A stretch of 31,408 nt of DNA from Ruminococcaceae bacterium UBA1236. GTDB lineage: Bacteria; Bacillota; Clostridia; Oscillospirales; Acutalibacteraceae. This document shows, one piece after another, positions 23,742-30,877 of this stretch; position 1 is the first letter of the stretch; each line of letters begins with the position of its first letter. Location: NCBI GenBank assembly GCA_002309055.1, contig DBWO01000039.1, forward strand, positions 2,754 to 34,161, in the 5' to 3' direction. The notes under the pieces were generated by a model that was given only the letters and a program-made list of their open reading frames with translations, made no database searches and was not told the DNA's origin. The position numbers were made by a program, and so were the translations under genes.

Positions 23742-23892
23742 AACTAAGCACCTCCATAAGAATCTGAAAAGCGAGGCAGACTGCTCCACCTCGCTTAAAA
23801 ATCAACATCAAAGGGCAAATGCCCTATTAAAAAGATATTGACCGACTCGGGTCTGTGCCCGGAAGGTGAGAGCCTGTGCTCTTCTTTGTTGT
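23742..23892 (-). promoter_or_regulatory. Structured leader of infC-rpmI-rplT, probably L20-responsive
   Basis: About 150 nt separate the predicted transcription start from infC. Read on the minus strand it holds a conserved-looking 5' part (ACAGGCTCTCACC, CGGGCACAGACCCG hairpin), a small stem AGGGC/GCCCT (23825-23812) and a last hairpin (23796-23769) just before the SD. This layout matches the L20-type leaders of Firmicute infC operons, which act by attenuation when L20 binds. The Rfam identity was not tested. Confidence 0.65.
23767..23796 (-). terminator. Attenuator-like hairpin in the infC leader
   Basis: Arms AAGCGAGG (23796-23789) and CCTCGCTT (23776-23769) form 8 perfect pairs around a 12-nt loop and end in TTTTC. 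It lies 12 nt upstream of the infC SD. The U-tract is short, so premature termination is plausible but may be conditional. Confidence 0.5.
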
Positions 23893-23898
23893 GCAATG

Positions 23899-23927
23899 AT
23901 TTTAATATAATAATTATAATTTGTCAA
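23899..23927 (-). promoter_or_regulatory. Sigma-A promoter of infC-rpmI-rplT
   Basis: On the minus strand TTGACA (23927-23922), a 17-bp spacer made only of A and T, and TAAAAT (23904-23899). It lies 37 bp beyond the stop codon of the SGNH hydrolase gene. Confidence 0.75.
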
Positions 23928-23963
23928 GCATTTTTTTGCCTGAACCGGGATATTTGCGGATTT

Positions 23964-24815
23964 TTACGCGAAAACACCGTAAATAAGAGACAGGAAATGA
24001 AGCACTTTTCCGTATAATTCAAGGGGATATGTAAATATCGAAGGCACTCTGATATCAATACCCTTCTCGTTTATAACGGGAGTTGCGGACTCGCCCAGAC
24101 CGAGCTCAACGAGCTTCTCAAGCACGGCAGCGGCGATTTTTTCGTTGCCCTGCACACTCGGATGAATGCCGTCCTGAGCAAAATCATTCTCGGAATCCTT
24201 GAGACGGGATGCGACGTCAACTATGACAACAGCGCCCTCGTTTTCGTCCGCGTAGCGCAGTATCGCCTCATTAAGCAGGTCAATTGATGCCTGGTATGCT
24301 TCGCCGATATAACCCGTCTGCGGGTTATAGAGAGTCTGCATCAGAATTATCGCATCGGGGTTATATTCGTGTATTTTCTTGACTATCGTGTCAAGATCCG
24401 TATAGAACTTATCAACAGTCTCCTTCGCCCTTGTGACATCGCCTTTGACGATCACATCAAAGAGAAGCGCCGCCATATTGCCGAGCAGGAAGTTGTTGCC
24501 GCCGATTGATACGCTGATGATATCCGCCTGCTTCACATGAGCGATTACGCTCTCATTTTCAAGGCGCGCGAGCAGGTTCTGCGTGGTGTGCCCGGGGATG
24601 GCGTCATTGGCGTAATCATAGCCGTTTGTGTCGGCAACTATTTTGCCGTAGCAGGCCTTATTGGAATTGCTCAGGCCCGAGCCGTAGCCGATTGAATCGC
24701 CGAGCACAAGGTAAAACAGCTTGTCCTGCGACGCGCCGGCGGTGATGCCGAAAGCCGTGAAAATCACGGCAAGGCAAAGAACCAAAGCGGTCATTTTTGT
24801 GATTTTCATTTTCAT
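23964..24815 (-). CDS. Secreted SGNH/GDSL-type esterase
   Basis: 283 residues. A signal peptide (1-29, cleavage after TAGAS or TAGA) is followed by the SGNH hydrolase blocks: GDSIGYGSG with nucleophile Ser41, GGNN (105-108) giving the oxyanion Gly and Asn, and DGIHPS with Asp215 and His218. It should hydrolyse ester bonds outside the cell, for example acetyl groups on glycans or lipids; substrate unknown. After the catalytic domain a tail ends in the hydrophobic-aromatic LYGKVLHFLSLIYGVF (267-282). The ATG at 24815 was chosen because AAAAGGAAG lies upstream; the next ATG two codons later is possible. It follows the pseudo-ATPase gene by about 87 nt containing a hairpin. No terminator is seen after it. 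Confidence 0.88.
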   Translation of the reverse strand: MKMKITKMTALVLCLAVIFTAFGITAGASQDKLFYLVLGDSIGYGSGLSNSNKACYGKIVADTNGYDYANDAIPGHTTQNLLARLENESVIAHVKQADIISVSIGGNNFLLGNMAALLFDVIVKGDVTRAKETVDKFYTDLDTIVKKIHEYNPDAIILMQTLYNPQTGYIGEAYQASIDLLNEAILRYADENEGAVVIVDVASRLKDSENDFAQDGIHPSVQGNEKIAAAVLEKLVELGLGESATPVINEKGIDIRVPSIFTYPLELYGKVLHFLSLIYGVFA

Positions 24816-24849
24816 TTTCTTTTTTCTTCCTTTTCTTTGTATTATGCAC

Positions 24850-24881
24850 ACGGTTCCCCCCGCCTCGGCAGGGAGAACCGT
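24850..24881 (-). terminator. Strong intergenic hairpin without a U-tract
   Basis: Arms at 24881-24871 and 24860-24850 form about 11 pairs (one G-U) around a 10-nt loop, between the pseudo-ATPase stop and the SGNH gene. No T-run follows on either strand, so it is more likely an RNA-stability or processing element than a full terminator. Confidence 0.4.
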
Positions 24882-24902
24882 AATGATTTATCACTGCCTG
24901 TA

Positions 24903-27671
24903 TTATTCCTTGGGCTCTTTTCTTATAAGATTGAACGGGAACAGAGTGATAACCGCAACCGCGATTTCGGCAAGCAGTATGCCGAGCGCCGCTATCGCGG
25001 AGAGCCCGTTTTCGCTTATACCGGACAGCAGCGTGAGCGCCGCGCCTATCACCATAAGCACAAACTGGAGCAGTGTGCCTATCTTCTTTCTGTTTGACAT
25101 TGTGCAGCAGGAGGCGATTGCCTTGAGCATGCTTCTCGGGTCGCCGTCATGGATGACACCCGCGTCAAGCATGTCGCTCACGGTATCCTTGCGCCTCTTG
25201 AAAAGCCTGCCCGCGACGGATGAAAGAATCTTGAAATTATTGGTGTTTATGCCGAATCTTTCGGAAATGAGCTCCTCGGTAACATTCACATCGTTTGTGC
25301 GTACGAGAGTCTGAATTCCGTTCTTTTCAAGCTGTTTGAGGTAATTCTTCATCTCTTCGTCAACGCTGTAGCTCACTACAAACAGAGCGGCGAGTTTCTC
25401 ATTTACGGCAAGGTAAATGACCTTTCTGCCGTTTCTCTGATACCTGTCCTCAGTTGCCTTGTCGGGGGCTTCAATGTTGTGGTGGATAAGCATATTCCTG
25501 TTGCCGAGGAGGGCCTTCTGCTCGTAAATTCTCGCGGAAATACCCATCTTATCCTCATATACAAGCTCCCTGACGGGAGGAAGAATATCGAGTCTGCCGT
25601 CAACAACCTTCTCAAAGCATTCCTTAAGAGGTCCGCCGGATTTGATGACCATCGCGGCGGCGTAGCGGAGCACAACGTCCACTCTCATATTCTGGAAGTA
25701 GTTCATGCCGTGCATTGTACAATTGCCGCGGTCGAATATATCGGCCGAATCAAGCACCACGGCGTTTGCGGCGGCGGTCTTTTCCGCCGCGTCAAGGCTT
25801 ACGACCATTGTGCCCTCGTGATTGAGCTTGCGGTTGTGAATAAAGGTGATGAAGGCGGGAATGAATTTGCCGAATATGGGCATACTCAGGCATACGGCGG
25901 CGGCAAACGCGCCGATACCCGCCATAAGGTTAACCTGTTTAATGCCCGTCACGACGCCTACCGCGAGCGATACGGCGGCGGAAATAATGAGCATAAGGCG
26001 GAGCTTCTTGTTATCCTCACCGTTTTCGTCGGAATTTCTGATGAAATTTGAGGGGAAGTCAACCTTTGAGGAATAGAGCATTTCGGCGTTGCCCATGAGC
26101 AGGCCTCTGCCGAGCTCAAACACTTCGTTCTCGTTTTCAAAAGCGTGAACGGCGTACATATTATGCTCATAGTTGAAAGCGCAGACCTGGAAATTATAGA
26201 AAACTCTGCGCGCGTTAATTGCGTCGGTAAGCTTGTTAAAGAGTATGCCTGCTATTGCGACGGCGCCGAAAACAGGTGTCTTCGCGTCTGTGATGGCGGA
26301 GAGCGTGTTTTCTATAAGCGCGACCGCGACGGCGATTGTGCAGGCGGTGTCGCCCGTAAACCTGCCCTTGAATATGCCGGTGACCGCGTCAAAGAACCTG
26401 TCGCTGTCAAAGGCAACCGCGGCGATAAGAAGCACGGCGTTTATTATGCAGAGCGGTCTGCTGTCGGGGACAAAAATCTTTGTTTCAATGCTGAGCGCGT
26501 TTGCGAGAGGCGGCAAAACAGCGAGCAGAAGTACAACCGCTTCGATTATGCCCACCACTATAACGCCGCTCATTGTCTTTTTGAGGCGCGCGGCGAGCTT
26601 TGAGTGAATTCTGTTTCTGTCCGCGGGCTCGTTGTATTCGCCTACGGCCTCAATCAGCGATGCCTCCTGTATGGTTTCCTCTTTTTTCTCCTCGGGCACG
26701 TAGCCGTCCGCCTCGGAGCTCATTGCGTCAAATTCCTCGCCGAACTCATTGTCGTCAAGGCCTTCGATTTTGAAATCCATTGCCTTCTGCTTGCGCTTTT
26801 TCCAGAGGTTTTCTTCAATCTCCTCCTCGCGCGCCTGCTCGGGCACCGCCTCCTCGGGCATCTCGGTAAAGCCCGTGAGCACCATCTGACCCTCAACGTC
26901 GTTGTCTATCTTTTCGGGCAGATTGGGTTCAATCTTTGTGCCCTCTTTTATTATTTTTGTCTTTTCGTCGTCTTCATTCTTGACATCCTCGGCCGCCTTG
27001 ATGGTAGGCATCGGCTCGAGGTCCGCCTCGGTCTTGTTCTCCTCGTTTTTGAAGAGCACCGTGCCGCTCAGGTCAATCGGGCCCTCCTGCTCGGGCTCCT
27101 CCTCGGGCACATAACCGATATCCTCAAGGGTGAGCTTCTTGAAGAATCTCTCCCTGTAGTCAACTATCTTCTCTTCCTCGGTCTTTTCGGGCTCGGGGGC
27201 GATTACCGCCTCCTCCTCTTTGCTCTGCTCAACTATCTGCTGCTGATAGGATGTTGAGAAAATATCCGCCGGCTCGTCGTCGGTGATTTCAATCGCTTCA
27301 AGCTCAAAACTGTCCGCGTCAAAATCATCCTCCTGAGAGTAGAGCATCTCCTGCCCCTCAACCTCTTCAACGCCTGAAGAAATATCCTCTATCTCCTCTT
27401 TTTCGGCCTCGATGGGTCTTACGGTAAACATATCGGCGTTGTAATCCCCGGAGAAGAAAGCGGAAATATCATCATCAGCCGGTGTACCGTCAACTTCGGG
27501 TAAATAGTCCTCCCCTTCCGTGCCGGCAATCAGCCTGTCGATATCCGCCATTGACCACTCTTTTGAGGGCTCGTCATCTACGGGGTCAGCGGTGAAATTG
27601 CCGCTTCTGACCTCGCTGAGTATGGCGTCAAGCTCATCATTCTGTGAATTTGTGACGGGAAAATCACTCAT
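24903..27671 (-). CDS. P-type-ATPase-like membrane protein lacking catalytic residues, with acidic N-terminal extension
   Basis: 922 residues. The first ~360 are strongly acidic, Glu/Asp/Pro-rich and probably disordered. Eight hydrophobic segments follow in the 2+2+2+2 layout of P1B ATPases (about 369-390, 406-422, 443-459, 467-482; 558-577, 583-610; 864-887, 890-915). The cytoplasmic loop between TM6 and TM7 reads like P and N domains: NAVVLDSADIFDRG where pumps have DKTGTLT, then KALLGNRNML, GRKVIYLAVNEKLAALFVVSYSVDEEMKNYLKQLEKNGIQTLV, TNDVN in place of TGDN, and DGDP in place of GDGxND. The phosphorylated Asp position (about 641) is kept but its Lys, Thr and Gly neighbours are not. The short loop between TM4 and TM5 has no TGES, and TM6 has CLSMP rather than CPC. 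It looks like a pseudo-pump, perhaps a sensor or scaffold. The ATG follows AAAGGGTG by 6 nt. It lies 20 nt after rlmB. Confidence 0.75.
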   Translation of the reverse strand: MSDFPVTNSQNDELDAILSEVRSGNFTADPVDDEPSKEWSMADIDRLIAGTEGEDYLPEVDGTPADDDISAFFSGDYNADMFTVRPIEAEKEEIEDISSGVEEVEGQEMLYSQEDDFDADSFELEAIEITDDEPADIFSTSYQQQIVEQSKEEEAVIAPEPEKTEEEKIVDYRERFFKKLTLEDIGYVPEEEPEQEGPIDLSGTVLFKNEENKTEADLEPMPTIKAAEDVKNEDDEKTKIIKEGTKIEPNLPEKIDNDVEGQMVLTGFTEMPEEAVPEQAREEEIEENLWKKRKQKAMDFKIEGLDDNEFGEEFDAMSSEADGYVPEEKKEETIQEASLIEAVGEYNEPADRNRIHSKLAARLKKTMSGVIVVGIIEAVVLLLAVLPPLANALSIETKIFVPDSRPLCIINAVLLIAAVAFDSDRFFDAVTGIFKGRFTGDTACTIAVAVALIENTLSAITDAKTPVFGAVAIAGILFNKLTDAINARRVFYNFQVCAFNYEHNMYAVHAFENENEVFELGRGLLMGNAEMLYSSKVDFPSNFIRNSDENGEDNKKLRLMLIISAAVSLAVGVVTGIKQVNLMAGIGAFAAAVCLSMPIFGKFIPAFITFIHNRKLNHEGTMVVSLDAAEKTAAANAVVLDSADIFDRGNCTMHGMNYFQNMRVDVVLRYAAAMVIKSGGPLKECFEKVVDGRLDILPPVRELVYEDKMGISARIYEQKALLGNRNMLIHHNIEAPDKATEDRYQRNGRKVIYLAVNEKLAALFVVSYSVDEEMKNYLKQLEKNGIQTLVRTNDVNVTEELISERFGINTNNFKILSSVAGRLFKRRKDTVSDMLDAGVIHDGDPRSMLKAIASCCTMSNRKKIGTLLQFVLMVIGAALTLLSGISENGLSAIAALGILLAEIAVAVITLFPFNLIRKEPKE

Positions 27672-27691
27672 TTTTTTCACCCTTTATATCT

Positions 27692-28450
27692 TTATCTGTT
27701 CCTTATCACTTCGTACATCAGTATTCCCGCTGCGACGGACGCGTTGAGGGAGTTTATTTTGCCGCGCATCGGAAGGGAAACGGTAAAATCGCATTTTTCT
27801 TTTACAAGGCGGCTTATGCCTTTGCCCTCTGAGCCGATGACCAGGGCAACCTTGCCGCTGTAATCCTGCTCATTCCAGGGCTTGCCGTCCATATCGGCGG
27901 CGTAGACCCAGAACCCTTTTTCTTTAAGCTCGTCTATTGCCGAGGGAAGGTTTGATACCCTGGCGACGGGCACATATTCGAGCGCGCCTGCCGAAACCTT
28001 GCCTACGGCATAGGTGAGGGACACTCCCCTTCGCTTCGGTATGATAACGCCGTGAGCGCCGCAGGCGTCCGCGGTCCTTATTATCGCGCCGAGGTTGTGA
28101 GGATCCTCTATCTCGTCGCAGATAATAACAAAGGCGTCCTCGCCCTTTTCTTCGGCGTTTTTAATTATATCTTCAATGCTTGAATAGCTGTGAGCCGCCG
28201 CCCTTGCAGCAACGCCCTGGTGGTTCGCGCCGCCGCACATTGCGTCAAGCTTGCGCCTGTCAACCTCTTTGACAACCGCGCCCTTGTCACGGGCAAGCCC
28301 CATAAGCATGCCGATTGAGCCGCTTCTGTCGCCCTTTGCAACAAAGAGTGTGTCAACCTCTCTGCCGCTTTTGAGCGCCTCGGAAACGGCGTTTCGCCCG
28401 ATTATCAAATCCTTTTCTTCTTCGGTTATTACCGGGGAATTTTGAGGCAA
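27692..28450 (-). CDS. rlmB: 23S rRNA (guanosine-2251-2'-O)-methyltransferase RlmB
   Basis: 252 residues. The N-terminal substrate-binding domain starts at LIIGRNAVSEALKSGREVD and ends near ANHQGVAARAA. The SPOUT domain carries DEIEDPHNLGAIIRTADACGAHGVI, VIGSEGKGISRLVKEKCD and LPMRGKINSLNASVAAGI, which bind SAM in the knot. It methylates the ribose of G2251 in the 23S P loop. A close relative, TrmH-like YacO, is named the same way. The start is taken as TTG at 28450 because AGGGGTG lies 6 nt upstream. A GTG three codons earlier would sit directly on that SD. It has its own promoter at 28483-28510 and precedes the pseudo-ATPase gene by 20 nt. Confidence 0.93.
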   Translation of the reverse strand: MPQNSPVITEEEKDLIIGRNAVSEALKSGREVDTLFVAKGDRSGSIGMLMGLARDKGAVVKEVDRRKLDAMCGGANHQGVAARAAAHSYSSIEDIIKNAEEKGEDAFVIICDEIEDPHNLGAIIRTADACGAHGVIIPKRRGVSLTYAVGKVSAGALEYVPVARVSNLPSAIDELKEKGFWVYAADMDGKPWNEQDYSGKVALVIGSEGKGISRLVKEKCDFTVSLPMRGKINSLNASVAAGILMYEVIRNR

Positions 28451-28482
28451 GTGAATCACCCCTGAATATAAGAATTCATATT

Positions 28483-28510
28483 ATTATACCATATATTGTG
28501 AATAATGCAA
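28483..28510 (-). promoter_or_regulatory. Promoter of rlmB and downstream genes
   Basis: On the minus strand TTGCAT (28510-28505), 16-bp spacer, TATAAT (28488-28483), with TGG directly before the -10 giving an extended -10. The start codon is about 33 nt downstream. Confidence 0.72.
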
Positions 28511-28524
28511 ATGTTTTATACAAT

Positions 28525-29025
28525 TTATTTTGCGGCATCCACAATTTTTTCAACGGTTTCCTCAACCGTGTTATTGTCACATTCAATCACGGCATCCGCG
28601 TATTTTCTGTAAAGAGGCAGACGCTCGTTATACATATCGAGGAGCGTGCTCCCCTCTTTCACAACAATTCCCCTTGTGGTGAAATTGTGTATTCTTTTTA
28701 TCATAGTTTCATACTCAAGGTGCAAATAAATAACTTTGCCCATTGAGCGAAGGTGCCGCATTGCTTTATCGGAATAAATAACGCTTCCGCCCGTAGCGAT
28801 TACGGCAGCCTCAAGCTTAAGGGAGAGAATCGCCCTCTCCTCCGCGGCATAGAAATAGTCCGTGCCCTTCTCGTCAATCATATCCTGAAGGCGCTGCTGC
28901 TCGAGCCCCTGCAAAAGCAGATCCGTATCAAAAAAGTTTTTAAGCATAACCTTGGCGGCGATAACTCCGCAGGTGGATTTGCCGCAGCCGGGCATACCTA
29001 TAAGAATGATATTTTTCTTATCCAT
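28525..29025 (-). CDS. Shikimate-kinase-fold P-loop kinase
   Basis: 166 residues. Walker A GMPGCGKST (10-18) and FFDTD (31-35) with Asp35 match the ATP and substrate sites of shikimate kinase. TGGS (78-81) replaces the usual GGG, and the LID region HNFTTRGIVVKEGSTLLDMYNERLPLY keeps an Arg before PLY. The Arg that contacts shikimate in the usual FR motif (Arg58 in M. tuberculosis) corresponds to Tyr59 in YFYAAEE. It therefore may be a shikimate kinase variant common in anaerobic Firmicutes, or a kinase for another small alcohol. The ATG at 29025 follows AGGAAGTG; an open frame 24 codons further runs through the hydA terminator. It lies just after that terminator and no promoter was found. No other shikimate-pathway gene is nearby. 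Confidence 0.8.
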   Translation of the reverse strand: MDKKNIILIGMPGCGKSTCGVIAAKVMLKNFFDTDLLLQGLEQQRLQDMIDEKGTDYFYAAEERAILSLKLEAAVIATGGSVIYSDKAMRHLRSMGKVIYLHLEYETMIKRIHNFTTRGIVVKEGSTLLDMYNERLPLYRKYADAVIECDNNTVEETVEKIVDAAK

Positions 29026-29040
29026 TTTCTCACTTCCTGA

Positions 29041-29088
29041 AAAAAGACCCGCGGGTTCCGGGCGGGTGTCCGCCCTTGTCCGCAGGTC
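29041..29088 (-). terminator. Rho-independent terminator after hydA
   Basis: On the minus strand an outer stem GACCTGCGG / CCGCGGGTC (one G-T pair; arms 29088-29080 and 29054-29046) encloses a second hairpin GGGCGG / CCGCCC (29075-29060), then TTTTT (29045-29041). The SD of the next gene begins a few nt beyond. Confidence 0.85.
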
Positions 29089-29117
29089 CTTTGTCATTTT
29101 ATTGCGGCAGAAAAGGC

Positions 29118-30860
29118 TTATTTATACTTGGGTCTTGCAACATAGGATGTGTGCAGGACCTCGTGTGCCTTATGGCTGCCGGGTTTCTCAAAGTATTCGG
29201 CATAAACCGTCTTGATTGCTTCGCTCTCGTGGCTCTTTCTCTTGGGAAGATTCTTGTCTGCCTCATAGAGAGCCGCACCTCTGATGGCCTTGAGGTCATA
29301 GAAATTGCGCACAACCGCGTGCTGAACGGGCTGACCGCCGCCGTTTACACAGCCGCCGGGGCAGGCCATGATTTCGATGAAGGTGTAGGGTGATGTACCC
29401 GCCTTGACCTCTTCCATAACCTTTCTGGCGTTGGAAAGGCCGCTTGCAGCGCAAACCTTGATCTCTTTGCCGGCAACATTGTATGTGGCCTCTTTGATGC
29501 CTTCTGTGCCTCTGACCTCTTTGAAGTCAACATCGGCAAGCTCTTCTCCGGTGAGCTTTTCAACAGCTGTTCTCAGAGCAGCTTCCATAACGCCGCCCGT
29601 TGCGCCGAAGATAACCGCCGCGCCTGTGCCTTCGCCGAGAGGATTATCAAACTCTTCATCGGGAAGCTTGGGGAAGAAGAGACCTGCGGTCTCAATCATT
29701 CTGGCAAGCTCTCTTGTGGTAAGAGCGTAGTCTATATCGGGATAACCGGAAGCGGACTGATCGTCACGCTTTGCCTCAAACTTCTTTGCGGTGCAGGGCA
29801 TAATGCCTACGCACACGATGTTCTTCGGATCGATACCCATCTTCTGAGCATACCAGGTCTTGATGGTTGCGCCGAACATCTGCTGAGGAGATTTACAGGT
29901 TGAGAGGTGATCAAGCTCTGTGGGGAAATAGTGCTCGCAGTACTTGATCCAGCCGGGTGAGCAGGAGGTAATCATCGGCAGGGTGCCGCCTGTGGTTACT
30001 CTCTCGATAAGCTCGTTGGCCTCTTCAACTATAGTGAGGTCGGCAGCGAAGTTAGTGTCAAACACCTTATCAAAGCCGAGTCTTCTCAGAGCCGCTACCA
30101 TCTTGCCCTGAACGTTGGTGCCAAGGTGCATGCCGAAGGCTTCACCGAGGGTAACGCGGATGGAGGGAGCGGTATGAACGATAACGAATTTCTCGGGGTC
30201 GTGAATTGCGGCGAACACCTTTGCGGTGTCGTCCTTTTCCCTGAGCGCGCCCGTGGGGCAGTTTACGATACACTGGCCGCAGGATACGCAGGAAACATCC
30301 GCGAGGTCCTTATCAAAAGCGGAGCTGATGTGTGTATCAAAGCCTCTGGCGTTTGCGCCGATAACGGCAACATCCTGCTGCTGGCAGGCAGCGACACAGC
30401 GGCGGCAGAGAATGCACTTGCTGTTGTCTCTTATCATATGAGCGGCGGAATCGTCAAACTCAAAATCGGGCATTCTGCCGGCGAAATATTCGGTATCTTC
30501 AACGCCGAATTCCTTGCAGAGCTTCTGAAGCTCACAGTTGCCGCTTCTTACGCAGGCAAGGCAGTTCTTGTTGTGAGTGGAGAGAACGAGCTCAAGGGTG
30601 TGCTTGCGGCTGTTTCTCACCTTCTCGGTGTTGGTGTAAACTTCCATACCCTCGTTTACGGGGTAAACGCAGGCGGTAACGAGTGAGCGGGCGCCTTTGA
30701 CTTCTACCATACACATACGGCAGGCGCCTATCTCGTTCATATTCTTGAGGAAGCAGAGAGTGGGAATTTCGATACCCGCGTATCTTGCGGCTTCAAGGAT
30801 TGAAATGCCGGCAGGAACGGTGTAGGGAACATCATTGATTTTGATATTTACATTACTCAT
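29118..30860 (-). CDS. hydA: [FeFe] hydrogenase catalytic subunit, bifurcating HydA/HndD type
   Basis: 580 residues. Order of domains: NuoG-like [2Fe-2S] (Cys36, 47, 50, 64), His-Cys3 [4Fe-4S] (His96, Cys100, 103, 109), two [4Fe-4S] sites (Cys149/152/155/159 and Cys191/194/197/201), then the H-cluster domain with L1 TSCSPGW (Cys300), L2 MPCTAKKFE (Cys356) and L3 MACPGGCVNGGGQP (Cys500, Cys504), and a C-terminal small-subunit part with AHEVLHTSYV. These four Cys hold the active-site cluster that makes or splits H2. With HydB (30878-) and HydC it would couple NADH and reduced ferredoxin. Odd point: L1 usually reads TSCCP; the second Cys, which relays protons, is Ser here. GGAAGGAGG precedes the ATG. 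It follows hydB by 17 nt and ends at a strong terminator. Confidence 0.96.
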   Translation of the reverse strand: MSNVNIKINDVPYTVPAGISILEAARYAGIEIPTLCFLKNMNEIGACRMCMVEVKGARSLVTACVYPVNEGMEVYTNTEKVRNSRKHTLELVLSTHNKNCLACVRSGNCELQKLCKEFGVEDTEYFAGRMPDFEFDDSAAHMIRDNSKCILCRRCVAACQQQDVAVIGANARGFDTHISSAFDKDLADVSCVSCGQCIVNCPTGALREKDDTAKVFAAIHDPEKFVIVHTAPSIRVTLGEAFGMHLGTNVQGKMVAALRRLGFDKVFDTNFAADLTIVEEANELIERVTTGGTLPMITSCSPGWIKYCEHYFPTELDHLSTCKSPQQMFGATIKTWYAQKMGIDPKNIVCVGIMPCTAKKFEAKRDDQSASGYPDIDYALTTRELARMIETAGLFFPKLPDEEFDNPLGEGTGAAVIFGATGGVMEAALRTAVEKLTGEELADVDFKEVRGTEGIKEATYNVAGKEIKVCAASGLSNARKVMEEVKAGTSPYTFIEIMACPGGCVNGGGQPVQHAVVRNFYDLKAIRGAALYEADKNLPKRKSHESEAIKTVYAEYFEKPGSHKAHEVLHTSYVARPKYK

Positions 30861-30877
30861 TTCGTCTTCCTCCTTCC

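Noticed and set aside
26604..27257. 217-codon plus-strand frame rich in Leu and hydrophobic residues
   Set aside because: It is the antisense of the Glu/Asp-rich N-terminus of the pseudo-ATPase; Glu codons read backwards give Leu, which explains the membrane-like look.
29026..29097. N-terminal extension of the shikimate-kinase-like protein
   Set aside because: Would be encoded by the hydA terminator; the ATG at 29025 has a proper SD and directly precedes the P-loop strand.
30126..30686. 186-codon plus-strand frame
   Set aside because: Antisense to hydA cluster domains with fully conserved cysteines; no SD.
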